Shown: positions 47,251-58,449 of the stretch, in pieces
Layout: the number at the start of each line of letters is the position of its first letter
Position numbering within the stretch: position 1 is the first letter of the stretch
Assembly (NCBI GenBank): GCA_030544215.1
Contig: JARZZO010000002.1
Coordinates: forward strand, 29,511,395 to 29,575,394
Direction: 5' to 3'
Source: Zantedeschia hybrid cultivar
Lineage: Eukaryota; Streptophyta; Magnoliopsida; Alismatales; Araceae
Length of the DNA stretch: 64,000 nt
Notes under the pieces: generated by a model
Databases searched by the model: none
Seen by the model: only the letters and a program-made list of their open reading frames with translations
Told to the model about the DNA's origin: nothing
Translations under genes and position numbers: made by a program

Positions 47251-47960
47251 TTGCCCAGGTTATTGTCTAATGATGAGAGGGGGTACTGGAATATCATGCT
47301 TCGAAGGGATATTACAGACATTGAAATAGAGGAATTATTATTTTTTAATATCATTAACTGGGTACAGTTGTCCAGGAATCAGAAGGATGTAGGCATCTGG
47401 AGGTGGAATAAGAGAGGGAACTTCTTAATTAATTCTCTTGTGAGGATGTTAGATGGAGGGTGCAGAGCATGGTGGAGGAAGATTCTGGTCCAGAATTCTA
47501 TGTAACAAGATTAAGTTGTTTTTTAGGAGAATAGCTTGGAGAAGATTGCCAACATGTGATAGGATTAAAAGTATATTTCATACCCGGATCTCATGGTCGG
47601 TGGTCTGCAAAAGGAAAGTCGGGAAATTCTGTTTTGTGAATGTGGCATTAATACTGCACAGTGGAAGATACTTTGCAGAGTTTTAGATATCCAGTGGGTT
47701 GAACCTGGTTCAGTTATGGATATGTTGAAATGGTGGAAGGAGAATTGTCCCTGATCTTCTGAGTAAGATGTTTGGTTTTTGTTCCTCCTGGCCATGTTTT
47801 GGTCAGCTTGGCATGAAAGGAACAAGAGAAAATTTGCAGAAGCTTTTAACAGTGCTTTTGATGTTCTTAGAAGAGCAAAAGCTTTCTGAACATTCTTATT
47901 CATGGGGTATAGAAGGAATAAGTGATCCAAGCCTTCAATGCCTATACCAAATAGGGACAG
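47251..47960 (+). pseudogene. L1-type LINE C-terminal fragment
   Basis: Plus-strand frames give GIWRWNKRGNFLINSLVRML, then WWRKIL, IAWRRLPTCDRIKS and, after frameshifts, MLKWWKENCP and FWSAWHERNKRKFAEAFN. These follow the order of the plant L1 zf-RVT region and tail (G-F-VKS, WW, F-WR-A-GRLPT-D-L, FWSAW-ERN-R-F). Catalytic RT is missing. Confidence 0.75.
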
Positions 47961-47989
47961 ATTATACTACATTCTGCACACTATCTCCA

Positions 47990-48834
47990 TCTTATAACTT
48001 GGTGACAATCCTTTTGTTATACAGCAGCCACATGAATGCCTTAACTTGAAGGGTGATTTCACCTTCCAGATCTCCCCATGCTTCTGATAGATTGGAAGAT
48101 GACCTTCATGATGCTTATAAAATGATGTAACTGAAAAAACACCCTGATCATCATTTCAAATAATCTTGTCCTGAAAAGAAGGAACAATATTTACTTTGGA
48201 ATGTAGTGACAGCACATGTAGATCATCATTGAACCCCTTATCTTTCATACCTCTTCTTAAGACTGGTTGCCAATGTACAACCTCCTCCAACTGGATGACA
48301 CTCATTGACTTCTTGCCACATATCTGCCATCAACAGTTTTGGACATTTAGACGAGTGAAGTGACCAACACATTTGTCTTTCCAAAACTAAGTACTGCCCC
48401 TTTACCAGTCTTGATGTTAATATTCTGTTCAATCCACTTTCCAGATTTTAGAATACACTTCCAAAGGGGAGATATATGACTCTGATTGCAAGTGTCTAAG
48501 TAAAATTTGTTAGTCTGCTCATATGTAGGTGAGACATTCCTGGTGTTCTTGACTTCAGAGAAAGACTTGGTTCCTAGATATTTGTCCATAAGCAAGTTGG
48601 CCTAGTTGCTGCCATGCTTGTTGAGAGAACAGGCCATGTTAGTTTCATTATTTGGGTTTTATTGACTACTTCCAGGTCTCTTATACCTAACCACTGTAGA
48701 CTTTTGATTCCTTCAGGCTTTTCCATTTGGAGAGATGTAGCTTGCAAGAATCTTGAGAATGGCCCCACCAAAAAATTGCATTGAATTCTGTCTATTTTCT
48801 TCAAGGTATTCTTGGGAGTGAAAGAGGTAGCCAT
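47990..48834 (-). pseudogene. L1-type LINE fragment, opposite strand
   Basis: The minus-strand frame MATSFTPKNTLKKIDRIQCN, FLVGPFSRF, GLGIRDLEVVNKTQIMKL matches the stretch after the RT core in plant L1 (LMSVF-PKSTLKKID-I-RNFLW, GLGIR-LE-NKALL-KL). Later AWGDLEGEITLQVKAFMWLL reaches zf-RVT. Its C-terminal edge meets the plus-strand fragment, and both cover the zf-RVT segment, so these are probably two separate insertions. Confidence 0.7.
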
Positions 48835-48903
48835 TGTATGAGAGGGGATGCCAGTAAGGGTGAATTAAATAAGCACGGTTACTTACAAACAAGTAACCTG
48901 CTA

Positions 48904-49712
48904 TGTCTTGTTATTGATGTTGGACTGCACTGTGTCATCATTGTGAAAGATTGCAACTTTCTGAGGATCCTAGTAACACCGAAGGAAATGGAATTATGGG
49001 TTTGCAGAAGTTGCAGGTTAAGGTTGAAGAACTTAACAAAGCTTTAGTGGAATATTGGGACACTTTGATGCAGGAAAATACAGATGTAAATTCTAAATCA
49101 GCAGCTATGAAGATAGATAATGAAGCGCTAACAGCAGAGAAAGAATTGGGTGAGGAGGATGTTCAAGAGAACAGTGCCATCATAAAACTTGAAGAAGATG
49201 TTCAGGAAACTGGTGAACATCTTGGGCTACAATCTGGAGGTGCTGAAAGTTCTAAAGGAACAGATGGGCTAATGTTGAAAGATATCCAGCTGGATCATGC
49301 TTCATATGATGTTGTGACAAGCAGGGTAGAAAATTCCAAAAATGACAATCAAATGCTTGAATCATGTAAAACTTCGGAAAGGGATTTCAATAACCAGATG
49401 GCCAAGGCTTCATATGTTGCTGCTGACGATGGTATGGATTATCATCAAACCAAGGTGAAGGAAGAAAAGACTTGTCATTCTTCTAAGCTAGCAGCTGAGA
49501 AAGAACTAGCTCTCTACAACATAGTGGTACCAAGAAAAGTAAGGGATTCCCATCAAGAATGGAACAAGATATTGGAATGTCTCGCAGCTGATGCCCATAG
49601 GCTGTCAACTCTTCAAAAGAGTGTGCAAGAACTAAAAAGGATGTTGGAAAACTCTGAGAAGAGTGGCCCCTCAACTAATATGAGATATGATCCAGTGAGA
49701 TGGCAGCTCCAA
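48904..49712 (+). pseudogene. NETWORKED1 C-terminal coding fragment
   Basis: The frame reads GIMGLQKLQVKVEELNKALV and later KILECLAADAHRLSTLQKSV, QELKRMLENSEKS, RYDPVRWQLQ. NETWORKED1 proteins, which bind actin at the plasma membrane and plasmodesmata, have LQKLQTRVKAVEKAVVE and VLERLASDAQKLATLQTTVQ-DLK in the same order near their C-terminus (recalled). Strong coiled-coil character. No N-terminal NAB domain is here. An exact 15-bp repeat ACAAGTAACCTGCTA precedes it (48889-48903) and recurs at 50135. Confidence 0.75.
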
Positions 49713-50134
49713 GTCCTTTTGAATTAAGAGACATCTTCCAGTCTCGATTTGGTGACCAAGTTGTTCAATTTGATGATTTAATTGTTCATGAACATCTTTG
49801 GCCATATTCAGATCATCATGTAAAATCAATAATTGGCCCTGGCAATCTTCCAACTTAATAGCTGAACCTTTCAAGAGCACATTCTTAGCTTCCATCACTC
49901 CGATCTTTTGAATCATTTGCACCAGCTTCTTCTCGAGATCATTGTTAACATCAAGAAGCGAACCCAAGTCACTGCTACAAGCTCTCAAATCCATGGCTCT
50001 TTCAGGACCAAACTTTTCAAGGATTAGAGAATGAAAACTCAGGGTCATTACCTCTACAAAGAGAGCATTGTTTTCCTCTTCTAGCACTCGTATCTCATTC
50101 CTCAGGTCCAAAACATTATTTTCTAGTGTTATTT
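49712..50134 (-). pseudogene. NETWORKED1 central coding fragment, inverted
   Basis: On the minus strand: DLRNEIRVLEEENNALFVEV, MTLSFHSLILEKFGPERAMD, LGSLLDVNNDLEKKLVQMIQ and MAKDVHEQLNHQIE. This matches a more central NETWORKED1 block (LEEEN-V-FVEAMTLSSLSLIFKN, D-DSLQGVNSDLEKEV, VKDVHEQLNHQIEIGKDLL, recalled). It meets the plus-strand fragment tail to tail near 49712, and is followed by the second 15-bp repeat at 50135-50149. Confidence 0.8.
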
Positions 50135-50927
50135 ACAAGTAACCTGCTAGTCCAGGAAAAGCACGAGATAGGTACCATGATAGATGTATTACCCCTGAAA
50201 TAGAAAATAAAATCATTAGAAGGAGGCAAGAACCATTAGAGATGGGCCTTAATTTCTCAACTACTGAAGATCGTCGTCGTGGCAAACAGCTTTGAAATGC
50301 AATTGCTCAAGAAATGTGGGAGGATTATCGTAGGAGGTATTAGATGTGCTTATTATGTTTGTAATTAAGAAGATTGTGTATAAATTAATTATTATATTGT
50401 GTGTTTGTATGTGTTTCAATGTTTAGTATTTTTAATGATCGTATTTTGTTACTAATCATTTTAAATTGTAATTTTTAAATAAATTTAAAATATTTAACGT
50501 AATTTAATTTAATTTAATACGAAATAATGTATTCTTAAAATTAATTATTTTAAATTATTGAATGAAAATATCTAATTTTAAATTTACTACTACAAAAATT
50601 CCTGAATTGCTTTTAAGTAAATTTGAACCGAGAATGAAATAGAAAGAAGTTAATTTGAACTCAATGTTTTGTGATATTTCAAACTTCTGGTTTAATATAT
50701 TTATTTTTAAAAATAATATTATAATAATTAAAATTACATAAAATAGATGTCAACCATTTTGAAAATATCATCCAAACACCCTCTTATATCACTCTTGATA
50801 TTGTTACAACTTCAACCAAACACCTAACATGTTGTATCTTATCGATTTTGATATTAATACTCGATATCATAAAAATATCAATATCAAAATTGATATTGTA
50901 TTAATATTCTAACCAAACATGCCATAA

Positions 50928-51378
50928 AGAACATTTTTGAGTCAAGAACACTGCATTTTTACTGACTGACATATATTGTCAATCGACTTCAGATCTTAGC
51001 AACTAAAAGAATGAATTTTACCTCAAGCACTTCTCATGATTGCAGAATTTTGAACAAACTCTCTACATATTTGACTAAAGCTAAAGAAGATCTCTACATA
51101 TTTGACTAAGCTAAAGAAGATGAGAGCTTTAGAATTAACAAAGCCTCAAGGGAACATCTCTAAGAAGAAACCTTTAAACCTGATAGCATTAATTTAACAA
51201 GCACTTTCCTCCTAAGCTGAACTTTGTATTAAATTATCAAAGAATGGCATCTTTCTGAGTTTAGCAAAGGAATCTGTAGAACTTCCAAGATTACAAGAGG
51301 AATTATGAGGTTGCAGGGGAAAGAGAAGCTTACAGATATTGCAAAGAAGTGATGGGGAACATGGAGGAAATAACTAAC
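50928..51378. other. LPEAT2 intron start region
   Basis: A 31-bp unit (CTCTACATATTTGACTAAAG and ten more bases) is tandemly duplicated at 51061-51121. Nothing else is recognised between the Harbinger end and the LPEAT2 exon. Confidence 0.6.
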
Positions 51379-51448
51379 CTTCTTAGACAGTGAAGCAGGG
51401 GGACCCAACTTCATGGAGGTTGAAAAATCATGAAAACTTACGCGACCG
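51379..51448 (-). CDS. LPEAT2: LPEAT2 exon (first one seen in the window)
   Basis: This 70-bp exon begins with the last base of a split codon, then GRVSFHDFSTSMKLGPPASL and SKK. The acceptor is ATTTGCAG and the donor AAGAAG|GTTAGT. It aligns to GRVRLHDFLRGLKLKPCPLS-KR of Arabidopsis LPEAT2 (recalled) and joins the 36239-36189 exon in phase 0. Earlier exons, including the PlsC domain, were not found up to 64000. Confidence 0.75.
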
Positions 51449-52081
51449 CTGCAAATGTCATAAGATAGAAAGATAGTAAAATTAAGCAACTTGTATACCG
51501 CATGAATTGGAGTTTATCATCTAACAATTGTCAATTAAAGCAACCATGAATCGTAGCATCAAAGTTGCACAAGGTTCCAACATAATCCAGTGAACATGAA
51601 TATTTTGCAAGTTCAATATAAAGTAAGATGTGTTGCAAAGGAAAACACACACAAAAATGCAAGACAAGATGTAAATACATTTTTCTTCAAATGCAAATAG
51701 ATGATGCTGCAAACTCATCACGCATACTTGTTGACAATTACATATCTTGAGTGAAAACAAATAGGTAAGTACTAAAAGTCTAGGATGCAGACTTCGAATA
51801 GAAGTTTCCTAGACAGCAAATTCCATCAACCAAGTAATTAGATGGTTGAGGCGCTGATGAATGAACATAACATACACGGACAGAAAATAAAGCGAGTGAA
51901 ATTTCTCTCACGAATATTTCACTTGTTGACAATCGAGTATGCTACTTCTAAAAATATGCTCCTCCTAAAGGTGAATGATGGCTGACAGTGGTATCCACAA
52001 TCAATAGGATACAGCTCCTAAACAAGTAGCGGAACAATACGCATGGTAGAGAACATCAGAGCAGCAGAGATAGGATAAAAC
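51449..52081. other. LPEAT2 intron sequence, nothing recognised
   Basis: AT-rich with short frames only. No match to the expected preceding LPEAT2 exon (VEMARVESLF-type). Confidence 0.4.
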
Positions 52082-52665
52082 CATGGTTTGGCCAATTCCG
52101 ATCTGGATCCAGCTGATTCAGATCACAGAATCAATGGGAGTCAATCTGATTTCATGGGGGGGAATCGATCCCCCAAAGAAAATTAAAAAATAATAATAGA
52201 AGGGCCTAAATCGGCCTGGAATCCGCCAGAATCGGGCCATATTGGCCACAAATCGAGCCGATCCTGCCGGATCGCCAGATCACGCTCAATCTAGCCGATA
52301 TGAACTCACAGGGGGGTAAAATCCCTGCCCGGATCTGGAACTTTTTAAATTTATCGAACTAGTAATATATTGTGTATTTGATTTCCCAAGTTCGATCATT
52401 TATTCAAGTTATGAGTTATATCCCAAATCCCCAATTAACCACTAACAACCCAAACCAATGTAATTCCATTAGGTTTGATTGCTAGTGTGCCATTTTCATT
52501 TTTTAGTTTATTTTTAATCTTTATGATTTTTTAAATTTTTCATCCTTTTTAAAGTTTTTTAAATTAAAAAATTGAGCCGATCCAACGATCAGACCTTTTC
52601 CCTTGGATCGGCCAATCCAATGCCGATCCAGATCAGATCAAGACCGGGTGATTCCCAGTCACGAT
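52082..52665. mobile_element. Degenerate hAT-like element with GATCC-rich ends
   Basis: The left side starts CATGGTTTGGCCAATTCCGA and contains GATCTGGATCC and GCCGATCC-type blocks to 52320. The right side has GGATCGGCCAATCC and CCGATCCAGATCAGATC at 52600-52650. The layout is like the other hAT elements, but I found no 8-bp duplication and the right terminus is uncertain. Confidence 0.45.
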
Positions 52666-52952
52666 GTGATTACTTACTTTGGATAGGACTGCTGAACAGA
52701 TGCAGACATAGGTTACTAAGCGTCAAGACTAATGGATAAACGGCGACGGTAGCCTGTATAGGCTAGAAAAATGCCTGAAGACATATCATATTTTGATGCT
52801 CCAAAGATTCCAGGAAGATGCATTGTGCACAATGACAGACAGTATGCAATGGGAGATGTGAATTGTCGCAGCCATGTTTGAGCAGCAATAACACACACAC
52901 ACACACACAGAGGATAAAGCTCCGCCAGGACATTAACCATTTAACTTCCAAG

Positions 52953-53111
52953 CATGGTGGGCAGTATCGGCCGATACCGGTACATACCGGTATCGGCCGG
53001 CACCGGTACCATACCTGTAAAGGGTATCGGCCGATACCGGCCAATACTGGGCCAATACCGGCCGGTACGTACCGGTACCGGTACCCACCGGTACCGGTAC
53101 TGCCATCCATG
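52953..53111. mobile_element. hAT MITE (159 bp) with GGTACC-rich interior
   Basis: The exact octamer CTTCCAAG flanks both sides (52945-52952 and 53112-53119). The ends are CATGGTGGGCAGTATCGG and, inverted, CATGGATGGCAGTACCGG. The interior is GATACCGGTAC/CGGTATCGGCCGG sequence as in 39750-39977, with part of the array missing. Confidence 0.93.
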
Positions 53112-53119
53112 CTTCCAAG

Positions 53120-54282
53120 TGACATGTTTTTTCACAACAGTATGGAGAAGCAGTGTAAAGAGCTAAATGAAATTGGTTCAACTTTGAGCAGAGCATAATG
53201 CAACTTCATTGTCCAAAACTGCCTGTAAGCTTGCACAATATATTTGTTCCCACTAATAGGAAACTAATATCAGAAACAGATACGTCATTATTTGAACTTT
53301 CACAGGGTTTCTTGGCCATTTATGAAAATGGGAATGTCGATCCAATTTCACAGGTGGGAAATCCAAATTCCTCCTCTAATCAAAGAAAATAAAATGATCA
53401 CCTCAAATTGACTAGGCTTGCACTAAAATTGTCTAATCCTAAAGTCAATCGCAATCCTAATCCAGATAGGATCGAGCCCAGCTGATTCTGTGCTTTGTAT
53501 TCATTTTGCATTCTTACAGCAGAATCATATTCTTAGGGAGTATGGTACCACTTAAACTCCAATTAAGAAGAAAACTAAGGGGCAGTTGAATTCCCACCCT
53601 CAACAAGTGAGAATTCAATATCCATCACCCTCCCTCCCTTCCTCCTTCCTTGATCTCCCTCCCTCCCTTCCCCTCTCACCACATTTGCCAGTCACCATGA
53701 GAATTCTGTTATCATGGGGTTGGAATCTCTCGATCGGAAGTCTACAACTGCTGGATCCCAGGGAACCCATGTTTCAAGCACAGTGGGAGCTCACATGAAA
53801 GCACAAGTGATGGTGACCCATGGAGCTTCTTTTATATGAACACCATGACCTGCATGCCAGTGCCCCCTATGTTGAAACCTTTGGCGTATCCAGGTATTTG
53901 GTGTCTTAATTTGATCCTTAGGCTCATGACTGTCTTCCCAGAGACATTCAAATTACCAAATCCACGTTGTGATAGATCTTGATGGAGTTGTTCCCCGTCA
54001 ATCTGCTGCGGTATATTGACAGGAACATGGTGCCGGTGGGAAGGAACCAATGTTCAAACAGCAGAGGATTGTGTTGGATCACCCTCCCATTTCCCCCTTG
54101 CTCATTTAATTCACTAACACATGAACCTTAATTTCAAGTCAAAAGACTCAAAACCTATTAAAATACTCTCAAAGCTGAACATATCATTCAAGGTTGAGTC
54201 CAATTACATGTCTTACTACCATTGGGACGACCACACCCCCCCCCCCAAAAAAAATATATATATATATGATTTTATCCTTTCT
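53120..54282. other. Unassigned stretch with two unidentified frames
   Basis: A plus frame around 53198-53392 (KLPVSLHNIFVPTNRKLISE, LFELSQGFLAIYENG) and a 72-codon minus frame 54050-53832 (HHVPVNIPQQIDGEQLHQDL, GFNIGGTGMQVMVFI) look protein-like. I recognise neither. A CCTTCC-rich patch lies at 53622-53680. Confidence 0.3.
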
Positions 54283-54290
54283 GTTGAAAA

Positions 54291-57200
54291 CAAGGTGAGA
54301 AGGATCAGGATCAGGCATGGATCGGCCCATTCTTGACCAATCGGATTGGCAATCTGATCCAATCCCAAACCAATCCTGTCCCCTTTTATTTGATTTAATT
54401 TAAATATCTATGAATATTCAAAAAATGAAAAAAAATAAAATAATGTACAAAAAGTTCCCTTACATAAATTCACCAAATTATGGTAGCTTCGTAGACAGCT
54501 GTTGGGGAGAAATTTTTCAGAGATTAAGAAGGACCAAAACTACCATGGTCATACAAAAGAAAGTAAAGGCATAAGGGTCTTTTTACCCCAAATTTCCAAA
54601 AAACAAATCTCATAAAGATGCTTCACAAAGTAAAAACACAAAAAAAATTAAAGTCTAGGGAACAAGAAAAAATTAAAAAAACTTGCTCCCATACCCCTGG
54701 ACTGCTGCCCTCTGCAGCAGCCCTTTGAGGCTGTTGCCCCTAGTGAGCAGCAGCAGCATCCAAGGGGCTGCCGCCCATAGCAAGGGACAGCACCCAAGCA
54801 CATGCCACCTGCTCCACACAACGCCGCTTGGCCCCTCGGCCAAATTCCTGCAAAAAATATTTGTGAATAAAAAATGGACCAAGTGGGCCCCACATGTGTC
54901 TACATGGCCCAATGGGAAATGCCATGTAGATCCCCTCGCCTAGTCATCCTAGCCTCGTCATTGCCACATAAACGACGTGGATGAATCGGAGAAGGCCAAA
55001 GCTTCAACCATTGGGAGCTTGCCATGTATGCGGACCCACATCGAAGGACCAACCAGCGCTGCCATTAGGGAATTTTATTGGTTTAAGAAACCTATATATA
55101 ACCCCTTTGTAAATGGTTGGCATGCCATATCAAATCCTGCCATAGATAGGCATCTCACTCTCTCTTCCCTACAAGGTAAGAATTTGTGACGTATAGATAC
55201 ATCGCAAGCACGTTGCGACCTATCCTATCACTTATAGATTATGTTATATACGCACTATGCGAACCCCTCTTCGGCCCATCATTGTAACAGTACGGCCATG
55301 GTGAGCAGTCAATGATGTCCTCCTTGGCCCGCCCTCGCATGCATGGGGACAGCGAGCCGTGGAGTCAAAGCCCTCGGCCTAATGGTGCATATGGATACCA
55401 CTCGCCAAGCCATGGATTTGGCTTAACGATGGACCATGCGCCATGGTGATTGCCACATGCACGTGATGTTTTTGTCCTACATGTCGAGAATATAGGATGT
55501 CGATGTTGCCTCACTGACCTAGCTACAGCAAGATGCCGTCGCAGATCGTGCCACACCTCGAAATCTGCATTGCACATAAACGAACTTCAACACGATACTA
55601 ATTCATCTTGCACAATCATTTTAAATTGATAGGCAATATAGCCATGTGAGAAAGTTCAGCCTACTTGCCCATATGGCAGTGGCGTGCTTGTGTGCCACGC
55701 TTGGGATCTCATCCCCAGATGGCAAACACCATTGACAATGCCTCATAAAGCATGTTGATTGTTTTTTATGTCCCAAAAGGCAGATCAAAGCAAATTGTCA
55801 CATACACTTCTTTGTCGTATCAAATTTGGATCTTTAAATGAAGCAGACGAGTAATGTAATGCCATCTCACATTGTTGCATGTCTATGCCTAATGTGGGAC
55901 AGTTGTCCCCAAAGGTGGATAGTGCACCTTGATAAGCACAACAATTGTCTACATCCTTAAAAGCACAAATCAAAGGAAATTGCATCATGCACCGCCTAGC
56001 GCTACTATAGGTCGTTGTCCGATGTTGGACAGTCTATCTCTATAGGATTAATACTAAGTTGATAAGCATGTCGTGCACTCTCACATTAACCAAAAAACTC
56101 AACCTTTCAAATGTGGTGATGTCACCATCATAGTTTAACTTTCAGTCAACAATGGCGCCTCTTAAAAGTACATCAATGTGTGTACCATGTCGATGAATAG
56201 TGACTCAAAGTGCACGGTGCGCCCAACATGCAATCTCATCCAAATATAAATGAAGTGTGTCGACAAGACACGACCCCTAATTTGAGCTCGGCAAGGGAAA
56301 CATGCACATGAATAGTGTGCATCAATATATGTGCCATGCCCTTTTTTTAAAATAAGCAAACCAAATCAAGCTTAAACATGATCAAACTTCCCATGAGAGA
56401 CCGGAGTCGGGGCCTACATACCGCACACGAATAGTGTCAACGAATAGTACTAGTGAATAGTGGCAATAAATAGTGCACATAAATAGTATTATGAATAGTA
56501 CATGTGAGTAATAACCATGCATAATACCCTCTTATTACATGGGACTAGCGAGGACTACAAAGTGCGTCATATCATGATTTTCAAGCACTTTGGAATATGG
56601 TATCATTTTCATATGTTCAAAAGGGCAAGTGCCAATCATGTTATACAATCCAATATGTGTAAGGAATAAAACAAGAGCGAGTGAGAAAATTGTGTTGCAT
56701 CATCAAGCTATGGAACACTTCCTTAAAAAATCGAAGTATTTTTCCTATCACAGCAGGATGTAATTAATGCCAGTCGGTGGACCAACAAAAAGAGTACAAA
56801 TTCAAAAGAACCCAGATAACCCTTTCCATGGACGAGCCAATATACAATGATCAAACATCTCATGTTACACAATGTCGACTCTGAGTTGACATCCCAAAAT
56901 AAAATTTTAGAGCACAATTGCATGTCATCTAAATAAATGTAATATCCAAGAAATAGCAAGAAATCATGACTAAATCATATGGAAAAGAAACAAGGAAAAA
57001 AAAGGATAGTCAAAGCCTGATATCCTGCTTTGTGGACAAGATCTGAGATACGATCAGTTGTAAAATGTGGACAATTGGAGTACCCTTCTTGTCACTTGTA
57101 TCTAGGTCTCTTTTCCTTATTTCTTTTGATTTAGGTTAACTATACATAATTTAGGTTCTTGATGCTAATATATTTGAAAATGAATGAGACCTATTATGCT

Positions 57201-58219
57201 TTCCACCAAACTACCATAGCTGGTAAATATTTGTATGAGAACTGTTTTTTGTTTTTTTTTGTTTTTCATTTTATTTTATTTTATTTTTCTAAATTTTTAT
57301 AGATATTTTAAAAAACCAAATAAAGGGGGACCTGAGAGAGAAAAAGAATGTTAGAAAGCAAAACAAGAAAAATTATTAATGTAAATTTAAGAGAAGAAAA
57401 AAAGAATTAGAGTGAAATAATATAGTAAAAAAGTAAGAGAGAGAATTTTAGACTTTAGAGACACGAAGATGTTAAAGTGTTTTTTTGGAATATAGATGGT
57501 ACCACTTGTATTATAAAGGAGGAACAAATGAGGATTTACAAGTAAGAAGGGAAAACAATGAAATTTCCCCCAAATACAAAGCACCATGAAGGTGCACCCC
57601 AAGGTCAAGTCTCCTCCAGACAACAAAACAAAGAAGAGGAGTTACAAGAATCCAAAATACAAGCACCTAAAGCCCACCCTTTTGACCTTGTCACAAATGA
57701 AAGAGATGATCCTATGCAGGGTAAATGCTTCCCGCCTAAAAATCATCATGTTCTGCGAAGATGTTAGAGAGTGTTAGGAGGAAGCATGTTGCACAGCCAA
57801 TCCAATCATCGTAGAATACCATCCCCTATAGTCCAACTCAAACAAATGAGAGCCTTGGAGAGCGGAAGCAAGTGAAGAGAGAAAGAGAGCTTAGAGATAG
57901 AAACATCTTACACACACACACACACACACACAGAGGAGGTAAGAGAGAAAGGTTATAGTTGGAATGTTGGATAGGGGTGGGGAATGCCTAATAGGGGGTT
58001 TATATGGACCCCGTGACCTCTTCTTCCCCCAAAATAACCATTGGGAACTAAAAAACTGCCGTTGCAATGGGGATTGGTCGAATCCGTACCTAGGATCAGC
58101 CTGATCCAGCCAATCCTCGACCCAAATCAGGGGATCAGGGCACTGGATCACATCAGATCTGGGCAAATCCAATTGGATCGCCTGATCTGATCTGATCCAT
58201 GTCAATCAGGTCGACCATG
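54291..58219. mobile_element. Non-autonomous hAT element, 3.9 kb
   Basis: The left end is CAAGGTGAGAAGGATCAGGA and the inverted right end CATGGTCGACCTGATTGACA, sharing the CAWGGT start. The flanking octamers are GTTGAAAA (54283-54290) and GTTGAAAG (58220-58227), one transition apart. Both subterminal regions are rich in GATCC/ATCGGATTGG/GATCAGATC motifs (54298-54375 and 58075-58215). The interior has no transposase. It includes GAATAGT-type short repeats (56180-56510) and a (CA)n tract at 57911-57932. Confidence 0.7.
57020..57440. repeat. Single-arm relative of the 42.6-43.3 kb foldback
   Basis: AAAATGTGGACAATTGGAGT, then GTACCCTTCTTGTCACTTGT near 57061-57100, and TTAAGAGAAGAAAAAAAGAA near 57386, follow the same order as the right arm at 43080-43270. 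No opposing arm was found here. Confidence 0.5.
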
Positions 58220-58449
58220 GTTGAAAGTTTGTAATAAATAAATTCCTGATGTAACTGTATTTTGATACCCTTGCTTACCTAATATTGACTGCAAAAGCCT
58301 TCACGCTGGATTATTAACTGCATGTCTATGAACCATTTTACTTAGAACCTGAATTTTCAGTCCTCTTCTTTAATCATAATCCAGTCTTTAGCTCAGTACA
58401 GTGCTTTGATACAAATGTTCGCAGCACATATCTTGCAACTCTTGAAAAT

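Larger units (their letters stand above)
45768..50924 (+). mobile_element. PIF/Harbinger-like element, 5.2 kb, with foreign inserts
   Basis: The left end is CGGCCTGTTTGGTT and the inverted right end TGGCATGTTTGGTT (12 of 14). TAA flanks both sides (45765-45767 and 50925-50927). A second shared motif GTGTTTGGTTRAAG lies about 80-100 bp inside each end, which supports the pairing. Near the right end, about 50210-50340 on the plus strand, MGLNFSTTEDRRRGKQL, a stop and NAIAQEMWEDYRRRY resemble the C-terminus of plant Harbinger transposases. The rest of the transposase is gone. The interior holds a GC-rich frame, two L1 fragments and NETWORKED1 fragments. Confidence 0.65.

Noticed and set aside
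47251..48834. One L1 inverted by twin priming
   Set aside because: Both opposed fragments contain the zf-RVT segment, so they overlap in content and fit two insertions better.
52082..52740. 8-bp duplication for the GATCC-rich element at 52.1 kb
   Set aside because: The octamer GATAAAAC before the left end has no acceptable partner at a plausible right end. A GATAAACG further right lacks a matching terminus.
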